In this document: positions 1 to 8,731 of the stretch, in pieces | Numbering within the stretch: the first letter of the stretch is position 1 | Layout of the letters: each line of letters starts with the position of its first letter | NCBI GenBank assembly: GCA_021800445.1 | Contig: JAJYYZ010000001.1 | Location: 62,001-126,000, forward strand | DNA length: 64,000 bases | Origin: a bacterium | GTDB lineage: Bacteria > Thermotogota > Thermotogae > Mesoaciditogales > Mesoaciditogaceae | Direction: 5' to 3' | Made by a program: the position numbers and the translations under genes | The notes under the pieces: model-generated | What the model was told of the DNA's origin: nothing | Seen by the model: the letters and a program-made list of their open reading frames with translations, nothing else | The model's database searches: none

Positions 1-13
1 TAAGGAGGAAAAA

Positions 14-1024
14 ATGGGCTTTTCATGGGTGTTTTTAACAAGGCTTTATAAGATAACGCCATCGGTGCCAAAATTTTTGACGTCTCAATTGAGCACTCAA
101 AACGTGGATTATTCGCCGATCGCAAAAGTGAGAGTTGTTTCACAGACTAATTCCATAACTCTATCGAGACTCGAAAGAAGGGGAGATCCAAGGCGCGCTG
201 TAAAAGTGGCCGATGGACTTTCCGAGATGTACCTCGATCCGACGCAAATTTGGGAACATGAAGACATGACCGAAGATGACGTGTTAGGCCAAAATTCAAA
301 TCCTTCGATCTTGGCCATAAGCGGAGTTTCAGATGTCATATCTTCCAAGGAATACGCGAGAGCGAGAAAGATGATGGTTCTCAAGCAAAGGATTTCCGCT
401 AGGCTTGAAAAAATGTACGCCGATCTTGTATCATCCGGCCAAATAACTTATTCGGACGGCGGGAACGTTTTTACAAGCGCCTTTGTTGCGCCGACAAATT
501 ACACTTTGGCAACAACGACGAAGATCGTGTCGGATCTCGAAGATATGATTTTAAACATGAAGGCCGCCGGTTTCATACCTGCTTTCATAATAGTTTCTCC
601 GAGCGTCGCGAGAGCGCTTTGGGATAACACGCAATTTAACAAAGCGGTTGACAAAATGACGTTTAACCTGGCTCAAATGAACCAAACCGCGTCTAATATC
701 GCTTACGGTCAATTGCTGGCGTCAATAGTTAACTTGCCTCCGATATATGTTTATGACGGCCAATACGTCGACGACAACGGCGCGGTTCAACACTTTTTCA
801 ACGACAAGATGATAATCGTTTCGAAAGACGCTATTGGGACGGGATACGGCGCATTTGTCAATTTCAACATAGATATCTCCGGAAATCCTATAATGGGTGA
901 TGTTTTCTCGTGGGAGGACAAACCGGAAGATGGACACGCGCTATACCTCAACGTTACATCAAGGCCTTTGCCTTACATCGTAAATTCCAACGGCCTCAAA
1001 ATATACAACGTTACCATTTCTTGA
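14..1024 (+). CDS. Phage major capsid protein (gpE/HK97-fold type)
   Basis: Likely the main head-shell protein of a tailed phage. At 336 residues it has the length and layout of the major capsid protein E family: an N-terminal arm (about 1-80), a long helix with a basic stretch near residues 110-135, and a C-terminal beta-rich part ending in a strand-rich stretch (about 290-336). A conserved-looking segment at about 176-200 (AAGFIPAFIIVSPS) fits the axial domain of HK97-fold capsids. The ATG follows a strong Shine-Dalgarno (aaggagg, 2-8). It heads a run of + strand virion genes in the usual head-to-tail order, which supports the call more than any single motif. The scaffold/protease and packaging genes would lie upstream of the window. 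Confidence 0.8.
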   Translation: MGFSWVFLTRLYKITPSVPKFLTSQLSTQNVDYSPIAKVRVVSQTNSITLSRLERRGDPRRAVKVADGLSEMYLDPTQIWEHEDMTEDDVLGQNSNPSILAISGVSDVISSKEYARARKMMVLKQRISARLEKMYADLVSSGQITYSDGGNVFTSAFVAPTNYTLATTTKIVSDLEDMILNMKAAGFIPAFIIVSPSVARALWDNTQFNKAVDKMTFNLAQMNQTASNIAYGQLLASIVNLPPIYVYDGQYVDDNGAVQHFFNDKMIIVSKDAIGTGYGAFVNFNIDISGNPIMGDVFSWEDKPEDGHALYLNVTSRPLPYIVNSNGLKIYNVTIS

Positions 1025-1042
1025 GGGGGCTAACGCCCCCTC
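1023..1042 (+). promoter_or_regulatory. Strong GC hairpin directly after the capsid stop codon
   Basis: An 8-bp perfect stem (gagggggc / gccccctc) with a taac loop begins inside the capsid stop codon. There is no following T tract, and the next gene starts 10 bases later. A partial terminator or 3' mRNA stabiliser that keeps capsid messenger in excess over the tail genes fits better than a full stop. Confidence 0.6.
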
Positions 1043-1051
1043 GTGGTTTGA

Positions 1052-1369
1052 ATGACGGTCAATGATTTAAAAATCGCTTTGCCGGTGGAATTATTGGATA
1101 TCCTCTCGGATGACAAGCATTCCGGAACTCTTTCGGACGAAGTCCTTCAGAAAGCCTTGGACGAAGCCACCGGATATTTGACCAAGCGCGGATATAATGA
1201 GGAATTGCTTATAACCTATCAGACGGCATCGATTCTATATGCGCGATGCGGTTTTAAAGAGCAGGCGGACGCGTTTCACAAAAAGGTTTTGGACTGCATG
1301 AGCAGAAACGAGATCTTTGTCTCGTCAAAAGAGCAGATCTTAGATGATGGCGAACTCGAGCGGTGGTAG
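1052..1369 (+). CDS. Phage head-tail connector-like protein
   Basis: A 105-residue, mostly helical acidic protein between the capsid gene and the tail-completion genes. Position, size and the helical pattern (DEVLQKALDEATGYLTKRGY near residues 27-46) match the gp6-like head-tail connector or DUF1320-type adaptors that close the portal vertex. No catalytic motif is expected or seen. The ATG sits 10 bases after the hairpin that follows the capsid gene; only a weak Shine-Dalgarno is visible, so translation may depend on reading through from upstream. The assignment rests mainly on synteny. Confidence 0.55.
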   Translation: MTVNDLKIALPVELLDILSDDKHSGTLSDEVLQKALDEATGYLTKRGYNEELLITYQTASILYARCGFKEQADAFHKKVLDCMSRNEIFVSSKEQILDDGELERW

Positions 1370-1372
1370 GAA

Positions 1373-1780
1373 ATGAAGGTTGAAATCAGAGGAGACACGG
1401 ACGAAAAATTAAAACTGATCATGTCTCACGTCTCGGATCTTTCAAAGCCTATGTCGGAAATCGGTCAGGTGATGAAACGTTCGGTGATCGAAAACTTTCA
1501 GGCCGGCGGACACCCGCGATGGAAACCTTTGTCTCAACGATATCTCGCTTGGAAATTATCTCATGGGTACACATCTCAAATACTTGTGTTAACTCATAGG
1601 TTGATGCAATCTTTCTCGGTTCAAACAGATTCAAAGAGTGCGAGAGTTTTCACAGGCGTGAAATACGCCGCGAGACATAACTTTGGAGATAATCTCGTTC
1701 CTCAACGTCAATTCATGATGTTTCAAGAGGAGGACGTTTCGAAAATCAAAGAGATAATCTCGAAATTTGTGGGTGAATGA
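1373..1780 (+). CDS. Phage virion morphogenesis / tail completion protein (Mu gpG-like)
   Basis: A 135-residue protein of the phage virion morphogenesis family (tail completion, Mu G / P2 S type). The typical signature is present near residues 40-55: a helix ending in NFQAGGHPRWKPLS, with the conserved pattern Phe-x-x-Gly-x-Pro-x-Trp-x-Pro-Leu. These proteins act at the head-tail joining end of the tail. It starts 3 bases after the connector gene (GGTAGG upstream of the ATG) and runs to the next gene with almost no spacing, so the genes are co-translated. No oddities seen. Confidence 0.75.
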   Translation: MKVEIRGDTDEKLKLIMSHVSDLSKPMSEIGQVMKRSVIENFQAGGHPRWKPLSQRYLAWKLSHGYTSQILVLTHRLMQSFSVQTDSKSARVFTGVKYAARHNFGDNLVPQRQFMMFQEEDVSKIKEIISKFVGE

Positions 1781-1781
1781 T

Positions 1782-2189
1782 ATGAGAAATGAAATAATCG
1801 AGCAAATAAAGGCAAAAATTTCAAGTGCCTTTAACGGGCAAATCCTTACATATGAGCCGGACTGGACTTCGTGGACGTCTTATCCGGTTATTCTACTCTT
1901 GGCATCAAGTGAAAACGGTACTGGCGCTTTGGGAGGGTCTTCAAAGCGCGAACTAAAAATTGATATCGTGATAGTTTCGAGATCTCTTACAACCGCAATA
2001 AGTGAAACTGACAAATATGTTTTGGAAATGATAGATAAGATCGAAGAAACATTTAAAGGCTTAATACTGCCTCTTGAGCGTCAAGTGTTAATCAACATAG
2101 GCGCGATCGCTTTTGATAAAACATACGTCAAGAGCGACTTCTATATCTCGGGCGCGAGTATGGAATTGAACTGTCAATTTGTGAGGTGA
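1782..2189 (+). CDS. Probable tail terminator / minor tail protein
   Basis: A 135-residue protein lying between the gpG-like protein and the tail tube, where siphoviruses usually encode the tail terminator that caps the tube. It starts with a helix (MRNEIIEQIKAKISSAF) followed by an alpha/beta pattern typical of these proteins. I chose the ATG at 1782: it has GGTGA 6 bases upstream and starts just after the preceding stop codon, whereas a possible TTG at 1767 has no ribosome binding site. Function is inferred from position and fold pattern only. Confidence 0.5.
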   Translation: MRNEIIEQIKAKISSAFNGQILTYEPDWTSWTSYPVILLLASSENGTGALGGSSKRELKIDIVIVSRSLTTAISETDKYVLEMIDKIEETFKGLILPLERQVLINIGAIAFDKTYVKSDFYISGASMELNCQFVR

Positions 2190-2193
2190 TGAT

Positions 2194-2937
2194 ATGGCAC
2201 TTTCTGGAACGCAGGTTGGAATAAAAGTAGGAACTGCTAATGCCGGCCTTGTTTCAAGCGTTAAGCCTTCGGCTAAAACTAACTCGATAACGAGAAGTGG
2301 AATTGGTGGGTTCACAAAAAATAAAATAACGAATCACAATTACGAATTTGGCTGGGAAGGCGACTTTGTTGATGCGAGTGTGTTAAAGATCGCCTTGCCC
2401 GTGAACGGCATACCGCCGGAGATTGACATAACGATTCATGATCTCAAGTACGCCGGCGCGCATATAACGAAGATGTCAATCAAAGGAGACCAAGACTCGA
2501 CTTTGACTTACTCAGCGACGGCTATCGCGAAAGGCGGTTCAAAAGTTGATGCCGTTATTCCTGTTGACCCTGGAATGTTTTTAGTTTTCAGGGATGCCAC
2601 TATAACCTTTGGAACTTCTACCGCAAAGATCACGGCTTTTACGATCGACATCTCCACCAAAGCAACACCTATTTATGGGACTTCAATCGACCCGACGGAT
2701 TTTCAATTCGGAGCGACTGAGTATTCCGGATCTTTTACCATCGTACCGGATACATCTTTGGAAGAAGTTCTTAAAGGCGCTGGAGATGGTACGCCTTACA
2801 CGTTTTCAATCGCTGGCACGGGCTTTAATATTTCGGGATCTGGAGTCATTACAACGGAATCGGCAGGTCAGATTAAGGCAGATGGAGACGTTACGATCGT
2901 TCATAGCATAAAGGCAGATTCGATAACAATTTCTTGA
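2194..2937 (+). CDS. Phage major tail tube protein
   Basis: A 247-residue, beta-rich, Gly/Thr/Ser-rich protein (few Cys or Trp) that fits a siphovirus tail tube subunit. It lies directly before the tail assembly chaperone and tape measure genes, the invariant place of the tube gene in lambda-like tails. The C-terminal part (about 200-247, with GTPYTFSIAGTGFNISGSG) looks like an added Ig-like or extended beta domain. The Shine-Dalgarno gaggtgatgat precedes the ATG. Codon use and strand match its neighbours. Confidence 0.75.
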   Translation: MALSGTQVGIKVGTANAGLVSSVKPSAKTNSITRSGIGGFTKNKITNHNYEFGWEGDFVDASVLKIALPVNGIPPEIDITIHDLKYAGAHITKMSIKGDQDSTLTYSATAIAKGGSKVDAVIPVDPGMFLVFRDATITFGTSTAKITAFTIDISTKATPIYGTSIDPTDFQFGATEYSGSFTIVPDTSLEEVLKGAGDGTPYTFSIAGTGFNISGSGVITTESAGQIKADGDVTIVHSIKADSITIS

Positions 2938-2945
2938 GGTGCGAA

Positions 2946-3305
2946 ATGGATATCTTTCTTGATCCGTCAAGCCGAAAAGAAGTTATAATCGAGGGCGTCA
3001 AATTTGTCTTAAAGCCGTGGAGCGCTCTCGATTCTTTGAAATTTGCCTCTACTTTTGCATCTCAAAAAGAAGACGTCTTAAAAAAGATCATCGAAGATCC
3101 GGATGCGTTAGTCAAGATGATAACAAGCGGGCTTGAAGCGTGGGGTAGTGATAAGCCTATCACGAAAGAAAATATTCTTAACCTCAAGCCAGTTTTTTTG
3201 ATGTCTTTGCTGTCTGAGATCCTGCTATACAATTTAACCTCAAAAGAAGATGTTAATTTTTTAGGAGAGAAATCAAAAGCGGACGCGTTCCCATCGAATA
3301 CATAA
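2946..3305 (+). CDS. Tail assembly chaperone, short (gpG-like) form
   Basis: A 119-residue, mostly helical protein between tail tube and tape measure, the position of the lambda gpG tail assembly chaperone. It binds the tape measure during tail assembly and is absent from the mature virion. The ATG at 2946 has GAGGTG just upstream; a TTG at 2934 overlapping the tube gene is less likely. Near its end lies a perfect slippery heptamer, and the -1 frame stays open beyond this stop codon, so this is probably the short form of a two-product gene. Confidence 0.7.
   Translation: MDIFLDPSSRKEVIIEGVKFVLKPWSALDSLKFASTFASQKEDVLKKIIEDPDALVKMITSGLEAWGSDKPITKENILNLKPVFLMSLLSEILLYNLTSKEDVNFLGEKSKADAFPSNT
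3257..3263 (+). other. Programmed -1 frameshift site (T TTT TTA)
   Basis: The heptamer T TTT TTA is in the correct phase of the chaperone frame (codons aat ttt tta). After a -1 slip the P-site and A-site tRNAs re-pair on TTT TTT. Shifts at such sites make the gpGT fusion in lambda-like tails. The site is 13 codons before the zero-frame stop. Confidence 0.7.
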
Positions 3306-3412
3306 CGATCTCGTCCATTGGATCGATGCCGTTTGGATGGGAGACGCCTTTAAAGACGGTATTGGTTTATTGGATTGTTGATTCGGAGGTGCGATATGGA
3401 TTCAAAACTTGA
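3263..3412 (+). CDS. T-domain extension of the tail chaperone, reached by -1 frameshift
   Basis: After a slip at 3257-3263 the -1 frame is open for 49 more codons, ending at a TGA at 3410-3412, inside the start of the tape measure gene. The extra segment contains GWETPLKTVLVYWIVDS and is rich in Trp and Tyr, as in T domains that contact the tape measure protein. With the 106 preceding codons the fusion would have about 155 residues. It has no start codon of its own with a ribosome binding site, so it is only made by frameshifting. Inferred by analogy with lambda gpG/gpGT. Confidence 0.65.
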   Translation, partial: RREIKSGRVPIEYITISSIGSMPFGWETPLKTVLVYWIVDSEVRYGFKT

Positions 3413-5264
3413 GATCGTTGTTAGTGCGGTAGATGAGGCCAGCGGTGAGATATCTAATATTCAAAGTCAGTTAAACGGGTTGAAAAATCTTGGATCTTCC
3501 TTGCAAAGTGCCGGTCTTGCTATGGGTGCGATGGGCGCCGCAATGTCTGTTCCTTTTATTGCTGGAATTAAAGCCGCCACCGATTTTGACGCATCTATGC
3601 GCAATGTTCAAGCCGTCTCTGGAGCGACTGAAGAAGAATTCAAAAGACTTTCTGAAGCCGCCAAAGACTTCGGAGAAAAGACAAAGTACTCGGCCGCGGA
3701 CGCCGCTCAAGCCATGTACGCCTTTGGGAGTGCGGGATTTAAGACAGACCAAATAATACAAGCCACAAACGGAACAATGGCTTTAGCCGTCGCTACTCAA
3801 GCGACTTTGGGGCAGGCCGCCGAAACCGTCACTCAAACACTTAATCAGTTTGGCATAAATGCGGATAAATCCGGAATGATAGCGGACGTTTTCTCTAAGG
3901 CGATCTCGGGATCTGCTTTAAATATGGAAAGGTTGCAGGCCGGTATGTCGTACATTGGACCGCTTGCTGGTCAATTAGGAACGAGCCTAACCGAGACGAC
4001 CGCCGCATTGATGGAATTGAACAACGCTGGACTTGTTGGGGAGAAAGCCGGAACGGGTTTAAGAGAAGCATTCGCGATGCTGTTATCTCCAACCGCTGGA
4101 ATGGTTAAAACGTTCTCGGAACTCGGAATCTCTATGGATCAGGTTTCGCCGGCATCTCACTCTTTGGAAGAAATCATTCAAAGGTTAGCGGCCTCCGGTG
4201 CTACTACGGCTCAAATAATGGATATTTTCGGAATGCGCGCCGGTCCGGCAATGGCTCTATTAGTATCTCAAGGAGTTGAGGCCTTAGATAAATACAAGAC
4301 GGCGCTGGATAACTCCGGAGGCGCGGCACAGCAAATGGCAGAAACGCAGATGTCAGGGTTAGCAGGAACGATGGAAAGGCTAAAATCGACGCTTGAAACG
4401 TCCGCGATCGCAATAGGTCAAGCGATAACTCCTATGATAACTCAATTAGCCAACGCTTTAAAAGGTGTCTTGGATTGGTTTAACGCTCTTCCAGAGCCGA
4501 TCAAAGATTTTTTGACAAACGTTGGAGCAATTGCCGCTGGACTTTTAACCGTTGCCGGAGGCGCGGCGCTCTTTATCGGATCGATAATCAAAATGATTGA
4601 AATCTTTGGGACGGCGATCGAGGCGATTAAAGCCTTTAGTGCGGCTCAGATGGTTTTAAACCTCGTGATGAGCGCTAATCCGATAGGTATCATCATCCTT
4701 TCGATTGTTGCTTTGATAGCAGTTATCGCTCTTGTAGTTACGCATTGGCAGGAGTTTTCAACGTTTTTCTTGGCAGTTGGCAAGACAATCTCGGACGCCT
4801 TTGGTCAGTGGTGGGACGGTATGAAGATAATCTTTGAGGGCGTGATGAAAGTCTTCACAACTCTTTGGGATGGATACGTGGAATATATCAAGACAGTTTT
4901 AACTGGTATTTGGACGGTCTTTATGACTATTTGGGGCGCGATTAGCACGTTCTTTACTGGGGTTGTCGACGGAATAATCAAAGCATGGCAAGGATTCTTG
5001 GCTTTTTGGCAAGGTCTTTGGACAACAATTGCTAATATCTTTAATACGGTCTTGGATGGCATAAAATCCGGAATTAACGTGATAATCGATGGAATTAACG
5101 CGCTTTTGGGTGCTTTGAACTCCATAACCGGTCAAAATTGGCATATCCCAACTCTTAAGTTATCTAATGAAGAAGGTCAAAATATAAATATCAATGTATC
5201 AACACAAAACACGAAAGATCAAATCATCAACGCCGTTACGAACGCTTTGGGTGATACGCTATGA
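3396..5264 (+). CDS. Phage tail tape measure protein
   Basis: A 622-residue tape measure protein of the TP901 type that sets tail length and is later ejected with the DNA. The N-terminal core (about 40-340) has the typical Ala/Gly-rich helical repeats (AAQAMYAFGSAGF, LMELNNAGLVGEKAGTGLREAF). Hydrophobic segments follow at about 370-400 and 420-455, then Trp-rich amphipathic helices (about 465-560). The ATG at 3396 has GGAGGTG upstream and overlaps the end of the frameshifted chaperone. At the usual ratio of roughly 0.15 nm per residue this would suggest a tail of about 90 nm. It is short for the family but appears intact. Confidence 0.88.
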   Translation: MDSKLEIVVSAVDEASGEISNIQSQLNGLKNLGSSLQSAGLAMGAMGAAMSVPFIAGIKAATDFDASMRNVQAVSGATEEEFKRLSEAAKDFGEKTKYSAADAAQAMYAFGSAGFKTDQIIQATNGTMALAVATQATLGQAAETVTQTLNQFGINADKSGMIADVFSKAISGSALNMERLQAGMSYIGPLAGQLGTSLTETTAALMELNNAGLVGEKAGTGLREAFAMLLSPTAGMVKTFSELGISMDQVSPASHSLEEIIQRLAASGATTAQIMDIFGMRAGPAMALLVSQGVEALDKYKTALDNSGGAAQQMAETQMSGLAGTMERLKSTLETSAIAIGQAITPMITQLANALKGVLDWFNALPEPIKDFLTNVGAIAAGLLTVAGGAALFIGSIIKMIEIFGTAIEAIKAFSAAQMVLNLVMSANPIGIIILSIVALIAVIALVVTHWQEFSTFFLAVGKTISDAFGQWWDGMKIIFEGVMKVFTTLWDGYVEYIKTVLTGIWTVFMTIWGAISTFFTGVVDGIIKAWQGFLAFWQGLWTTIANIFNTVLDGIKSGINVIIDGINALLGALNSITGQNWHIPTLKLSNEEGQNININVSTQNTKDQIINAVTNALGDTL

Positions 5265-5638
5265 TAACTCTCACGGGGTCAATTACATTCGAGAAAGACT
5301 CGATCGAATTTTCTCATGGCTTAGGTTTGAATTCTTTAACCGGATCGGCTACCGGATACAGTTATGATCCTTATGCTGTGGAGATAGGCGCGAATCTCAT
5401 CTTAACTGACGGAACTGATTCGATTGAAGTTATAGTAAGAGAGGTCGAGGCCATCAGAAGTGGAAATCTCTATGAAATCAGAATAAGATTTTCGGATCGG
5501 GTGGATGAGATGGCACGTTTACCGGTCGTATATGACGAGTTTGATAACATAAACGGCAAAGACTGGAACGAGATTCTCGCCGCTGTCCAAAAAGATATCC
5601 CGTATGGCTGGAGTATAAGGTCGGAGAGCACGTCATGA
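5261..5638 (+). CDS. Phage tail-tip protein of unknown type
   Basis: A 125-residue beta-rich protein whose ATG overlaps the tape measure stop (ATGA), so translation is coupled. Its place right after the tape measure gene is that of distal tail or baseplate proteins, but the sequence is too short for a full Dit protein. No membrane segment or catalytic motif is visible. Its own stop again overlaps the next start (ATGA at 5635). Function inferred from position only. Confidence 0.5.
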   Translation: MITLTGSITFEKDSIEFSHGLGLNSLTGSATGYSYDPYAVEIGANLILTDGTDSIEVIVREVEAIRSGNLYEIRIRFSDRVDEMARLPVVYDEFDNINGKDWNEILAAVQKDIPYGWSIRSESTS

Positions 5639-7692
5639 GGACTTATACTCAGACCGTTGTATTGCCTATCGGAGCATTTGCGAGTCGTGAAATCCTTGCA
5701 GACAAGATATATGTGTTAACCGAGCAGGGGATAGACGTTTTTGAAAATAAGACATACTTAACGCGCTTGGCATTGCCGGATGATACTTATGCGATAACTT
5801 ATTGCGGAGGCCTTGTTTACGGAGGATACAACAAGATATATGTCGGAGGTACAAGTTATCCGGTAGACGGCAAGGTGATTGACCTTGCCACGACTTATCC
5901 TGTGAGCAATCTCGTATGGGGTATCACGGACGCCGGAAAGGTCTTTAGGCTTGATACCGCTACGGGAGTTATAACTTATGTCTTAGATCTTCAAGATTAT
6001 TTCACGTGGCGAATCCAGATTTTACAGGGCAAAATATACATTTCGAGTTTGAGCGGGACGTTATACATCTATGATGGCACTCTAAGGACTTTGAAAGTTG
6101 GAAATATTGACAGTGTTGCATTATATAACGATTATTATGTCATTGCCGGCTTTGATGATGGGGACGTTAAGATCGTCGATCACGATGGGAATATAATACA
6201 GTCCATCTCTTTTGGAACGAATACAAGAATACGATCCGTTAAGATCTCGGGCGATTATGCGTACGTTGTAGAGGACGCAATAAATTTCAGGCTCTACGAG
6301 GTTAACCTTAAGACTTACTCAATCGGCTGGTCGGCGGGTGTGCAGGAATCACCGGTTGACCTGTTAATCGATGAATCAAAGCACCGGCTTATCTCGATAG
6401 GCGTGTCGAGCTATCAAGGCCATTTGACTGAATTCACATACGCGGACTCGATAGACGTTTTAACGGCGGTGGAGATAAAACTCCCTTCGGTTGACGTCTC
6501 AATGGAGATAAGTGTTAAACAGACTGGTGGGGGAGGAGATGATCCAAAAATTACTTACGATGATGGGAGTGATTTAGTACCTCTTATTATTACACCGATT
6601 ATGGTGTTTCAGTACAAAGGAACTTTGACGGGAGCGTTTAAAAAATTGAGCGCGATCTCGGGACAGTATCCGTTGACCGATCCTTTTGCAAAAGAAATCA
6701 AATTAGTGGCTAATCCTTACAATCCCAAAAACTCTCGAAGCGTTGATCAATTGTACGGGTATTCAAAAGGGCAAAAGGCTGGGGATATCTCACGGGTCAA
6801 GTTAAACGGGCACTTAAACGCCAAAACATCAACGAGTCTCTCAAAAACTGTGTTATGGTCGATAAACATTAAAAAAGAAAACGTCGCGAATTATCCTCAC
6901 CTGACAACGAATCCTCCGTATGTGCTATACATGACGCCTCTGTTAGTTACGGGGCTTGACGATATCCGGAAGTATTCGATAGGCTTTCAAGGCCATGAAA
7001 TCACAAAGATATCAGTTGATGAATGGAATGCGAGAATGGACTTTGAATCATTCCAAAATACCGTTCCTTATGACAAGATTTATGCCGTTTACGCGGACGG
7101 AGACTCGGCCTTCAGACTTGCTTTGTTTAAAACGGCGGATTATTTGAACGATCTGCTCGTGGGAACTTGCGAAGTGTACAAATACACGGTATCGACTGAG
7201 ACGCCGGCATATGAGACGTCCTCGTATGGGATAGATCCCCCGTATGAGATGGAGAGCGACGATCCCGTTAATGAAGATGTCGCTAATCACTTGGCAAGGT
7301 TGACCTTTCTCACGCGAGCGCCTAAGAGGACGTTCAAATGCGAGATCTTGGATGGCTGGCCAAAAGCCGGAGACGGTGTTGAACTGGATGGCGAATTATA
7401 TGTTATAACATCCGTTTCTTACTCGAGAGGTGTTTTTACAGTCTCGGGTGAATACGTTCATGGTGGAGCGTCGGGATCTTCAAACGTTAGAACTCTTAAC
7501 TCGATGATTCTTAACAAAGCCTCGAAACCTAAAGTCGGTGAGGTTGTAGGCCTTAAAGGTGATGGATTTGTAGAGGTACAGTATGAAGGCCATCAATTTA
7601 TCAAACTAAGACAGCAGGGTGCGGATAACGAAAGCGGCTGGACTGGAGTGGACAAGCCGAATCCAATTTTTGGGAATCCTTACGAGGAGTGA
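5635..7692 (+). CDS. Large phage tail protein with N-terminal beta-propeller
   Basis: A 685-residue protein. Residues about 1-275 consist of repeating beta-strand units of roughly 40 residues (KIYVLTEQGIDVFEN, KIYISSLSGTLYIYDG, YNDYYVIAGFDDGDVKIVDH), typical of a propeller. Residues about 280-300 (VDVSMEISVKQ) resemble the strand repeat of the fibre protein at 9058-10962. The C-terminal half (about 330-685) looks like a baseplate or tail-tip hub domain ending in a small beta domain (KVGEVVGLKGDGFVEVQYEG). Probably part of the tail tip that contacts the host. The propeller may bind surface polymers; this is inference. The ATG overlaps the previous stop. Confidence 0.5.
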   Translation: MRTYTQTVVLPIGAFASREILADKIYVLTEQGIDVFENKTYLTRLALPDDTYAITYCGGLVYGGYNKIYVGGTSYPVDGKVIDLATTYPVSNLVWGITDAGKVFRLDTATGVITYVLDLQDYFTWRIQILQGKIYISSLSGTLYIYDGTLRTLKVGNIDSVALYNDYYVIAGFDDGDVKIVDHDGNIIQSISFGTNTRIRSVKISGDYAYVVEDAINFRLYEVNLKTYSIGWSAGVQESPVDLLIDESKHRLISIGVSSYQGHLTEFTYADSIDVLTAVEIKLPSVDVSMEISVKQTGGGGDDPKITYDDGSDLVPLIITPIMVFQYKGTLTGAFKKLSAISGQYPLTDPFAKEIKLVANPYNPKNSRSVDQLYGYSKGQKAGDISRVKLNGHLNAKTSTSLSKTVLWSINIKKENVANYPHLTTNPPYVLYMTPLLVTGLDDIRKYSIGFQGHEITKISVDEWNARMDFESFQNTVPYDKIYAVYADGDSAFRLALFKTADYLNDLLVGTCEVYKYTVSTETPAYETSSYGIDPPYEMESDDPVNEDVANHLARLTFLTRAPKRTFKCEILDGWPKAGDGVELDGELYVITSVSYSRGVFTVSGEYVHGGASGSSNVRTLNSMILNKASKPKVGEVVGLKGDGFVEVQYEGHQFIKLRQQGADNESGWTGVDKPNPIFGNPYEE

Positions 7693-7694
7693 AA

Positions 7695-8213
7695 ATGAAA
7701 AGTGATGCTATGTTGATTTTTAGCAAGGTTATAAATTCCGGAGAAAGCAAAATCTCGGATGTTATTTCAGTAGTCGATAATTCCAAAATAGGTTTTCAGA
7801 TTTCAACGGATCATGAAGTTTCGATCGATGTCTTAAATTCCTTATCCGGAATCAATGAAATTTACGGCGCAGAAACCCTTGAAAGTGATGGAGTTAAGAT
7901 GGAGTATCAATTATCTCACGGCTGGATAAGCGCGTCAAGTGTGTCAATTGTTGAGGGCGGTCAGGCGTTAAGCGGTTTTACGGCCTACGATACCGGTAAA
8001 ATCGTTTTTAGCACGCCCCCAGCGGCCGGAACGTTGATTATAAGCATGAATTACGTGCCGGAAGATCTCGATACGATACCTTTGCAAAATCTGACGGTCA
8101 ATGGCACAAAGACTTTTATTCAAGACGTTGGCACAATACGTTATTTGAGACTCGTAGTTGCAAACAATTCGACGTCAAGTGCGTCGGTTGTGATAAAAGC
8201 GGTCAAAAATTAA
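7695..8213 (+). CDS. Phage tail-associated protein, unknown
   Basis: A 172-residue protein with alternating strand and loop regions and no membrane segment. The middle stretch (YQLSHGWISASSVSIVEGG, then FTAYDTGKIVFSTPPAAGTLIISMNY) reads like a small beta-sandwich found in tail and fibre proteins. I chose the ATG at 7695, with GAGGA 6 bases upstream, over an in-frame GTG at 7689. It begins two bases after the preceding stop, in the same operon. I do not recognise the family. Confidence 0.45.
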   Translation: MKSDAMLIFSKVINSGESKISDVISVVDNSKIGFQISTDHEVSIDVLNSLSGINEIYGAETLESDGVKMEYQLSHGWISASSVSIVEGGQALSGFTAYDTGKIVFSTPPAAGTLIISMNYVPEDLDTIPLQNLTVNGTKTFIQDVGTIRYLRLVVANNSTSSASVVIKAVKN

Positions 8214-8227
8214 AGGAGGTAAAGAGT

Positions 8228-8713
8228 ATGGCAGCAACGGTACAGTTAGACGTTACGTATGGAGCGGCTCCTGGAACGGTAGAGGCGAATGTAAGTGACT
8301 TAAATATGGGGAACGCGGACGTGTACCCTTTAAACGCCGTGAATAATCCTGTGGCTCCTAACGCAAATAGTTATGAGAGGTACGCAAGAATTCACGTGGT
8401 GGATCTCGGAGGGTCAACAAAAATACAAAACATAAGAGTGTATCGATCGGGCGCGGCTTTACCAAGCGGTATAAGCATAAAATACGGGCAAAGCACGGCT
8501 TACGCTACGCCGGTCAATACGACCTCTGCAAAGGCAACAGTGGATCTCCCTTCGACTTTGCCAAGCGAAAATTTGTTTATCGGTGGAGCGTCCGGAGGTT
8601 CTTTGAGCGCTACCGGTTATTCCGATTATGCCGTGTTTCAGGCTCAATTGGATAACACGGCCACGGCTGGTGGAAGTACTACTATATCCTTCGTATATTC
8701 TGAAGTGGCATAA
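8228..8713 (+). CDS. Phage structural protein, unknown (decoration or fibre-like)
   Basis: A 161-residue protein rich in Ala, Ser, Thr and Gly with no Cys and few charged residues, a composition common in virion surface proteins. It has the strongest ribosome binding site of the module (aaaggaggt, 8 bases before the ATG), which suggests high expression, as for a decoration or other abundant structural protein. The N-terminal part (TVQLDVTYGAAPGTVEANVSD) and C-terminal part are both strand-rich. No family recognised. Confidence 0.45.
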   Translation: MAATVQLDVTYGAAPGTVEANVSDLNMGNADVYPLNAVNNPVAPNANSYERYARIHVVDLGGSTKIQNIRVYRSGAALPSGISIKYGQSTAYATPVNTTSAKATVDLPSTLPSENLFIGGASGGSLSATGYSDYAVFQAQLDNTATAGGSTTISFVYSEVA

Positions 8714-8731
8714 TGAAAGGGGGGCAATACA

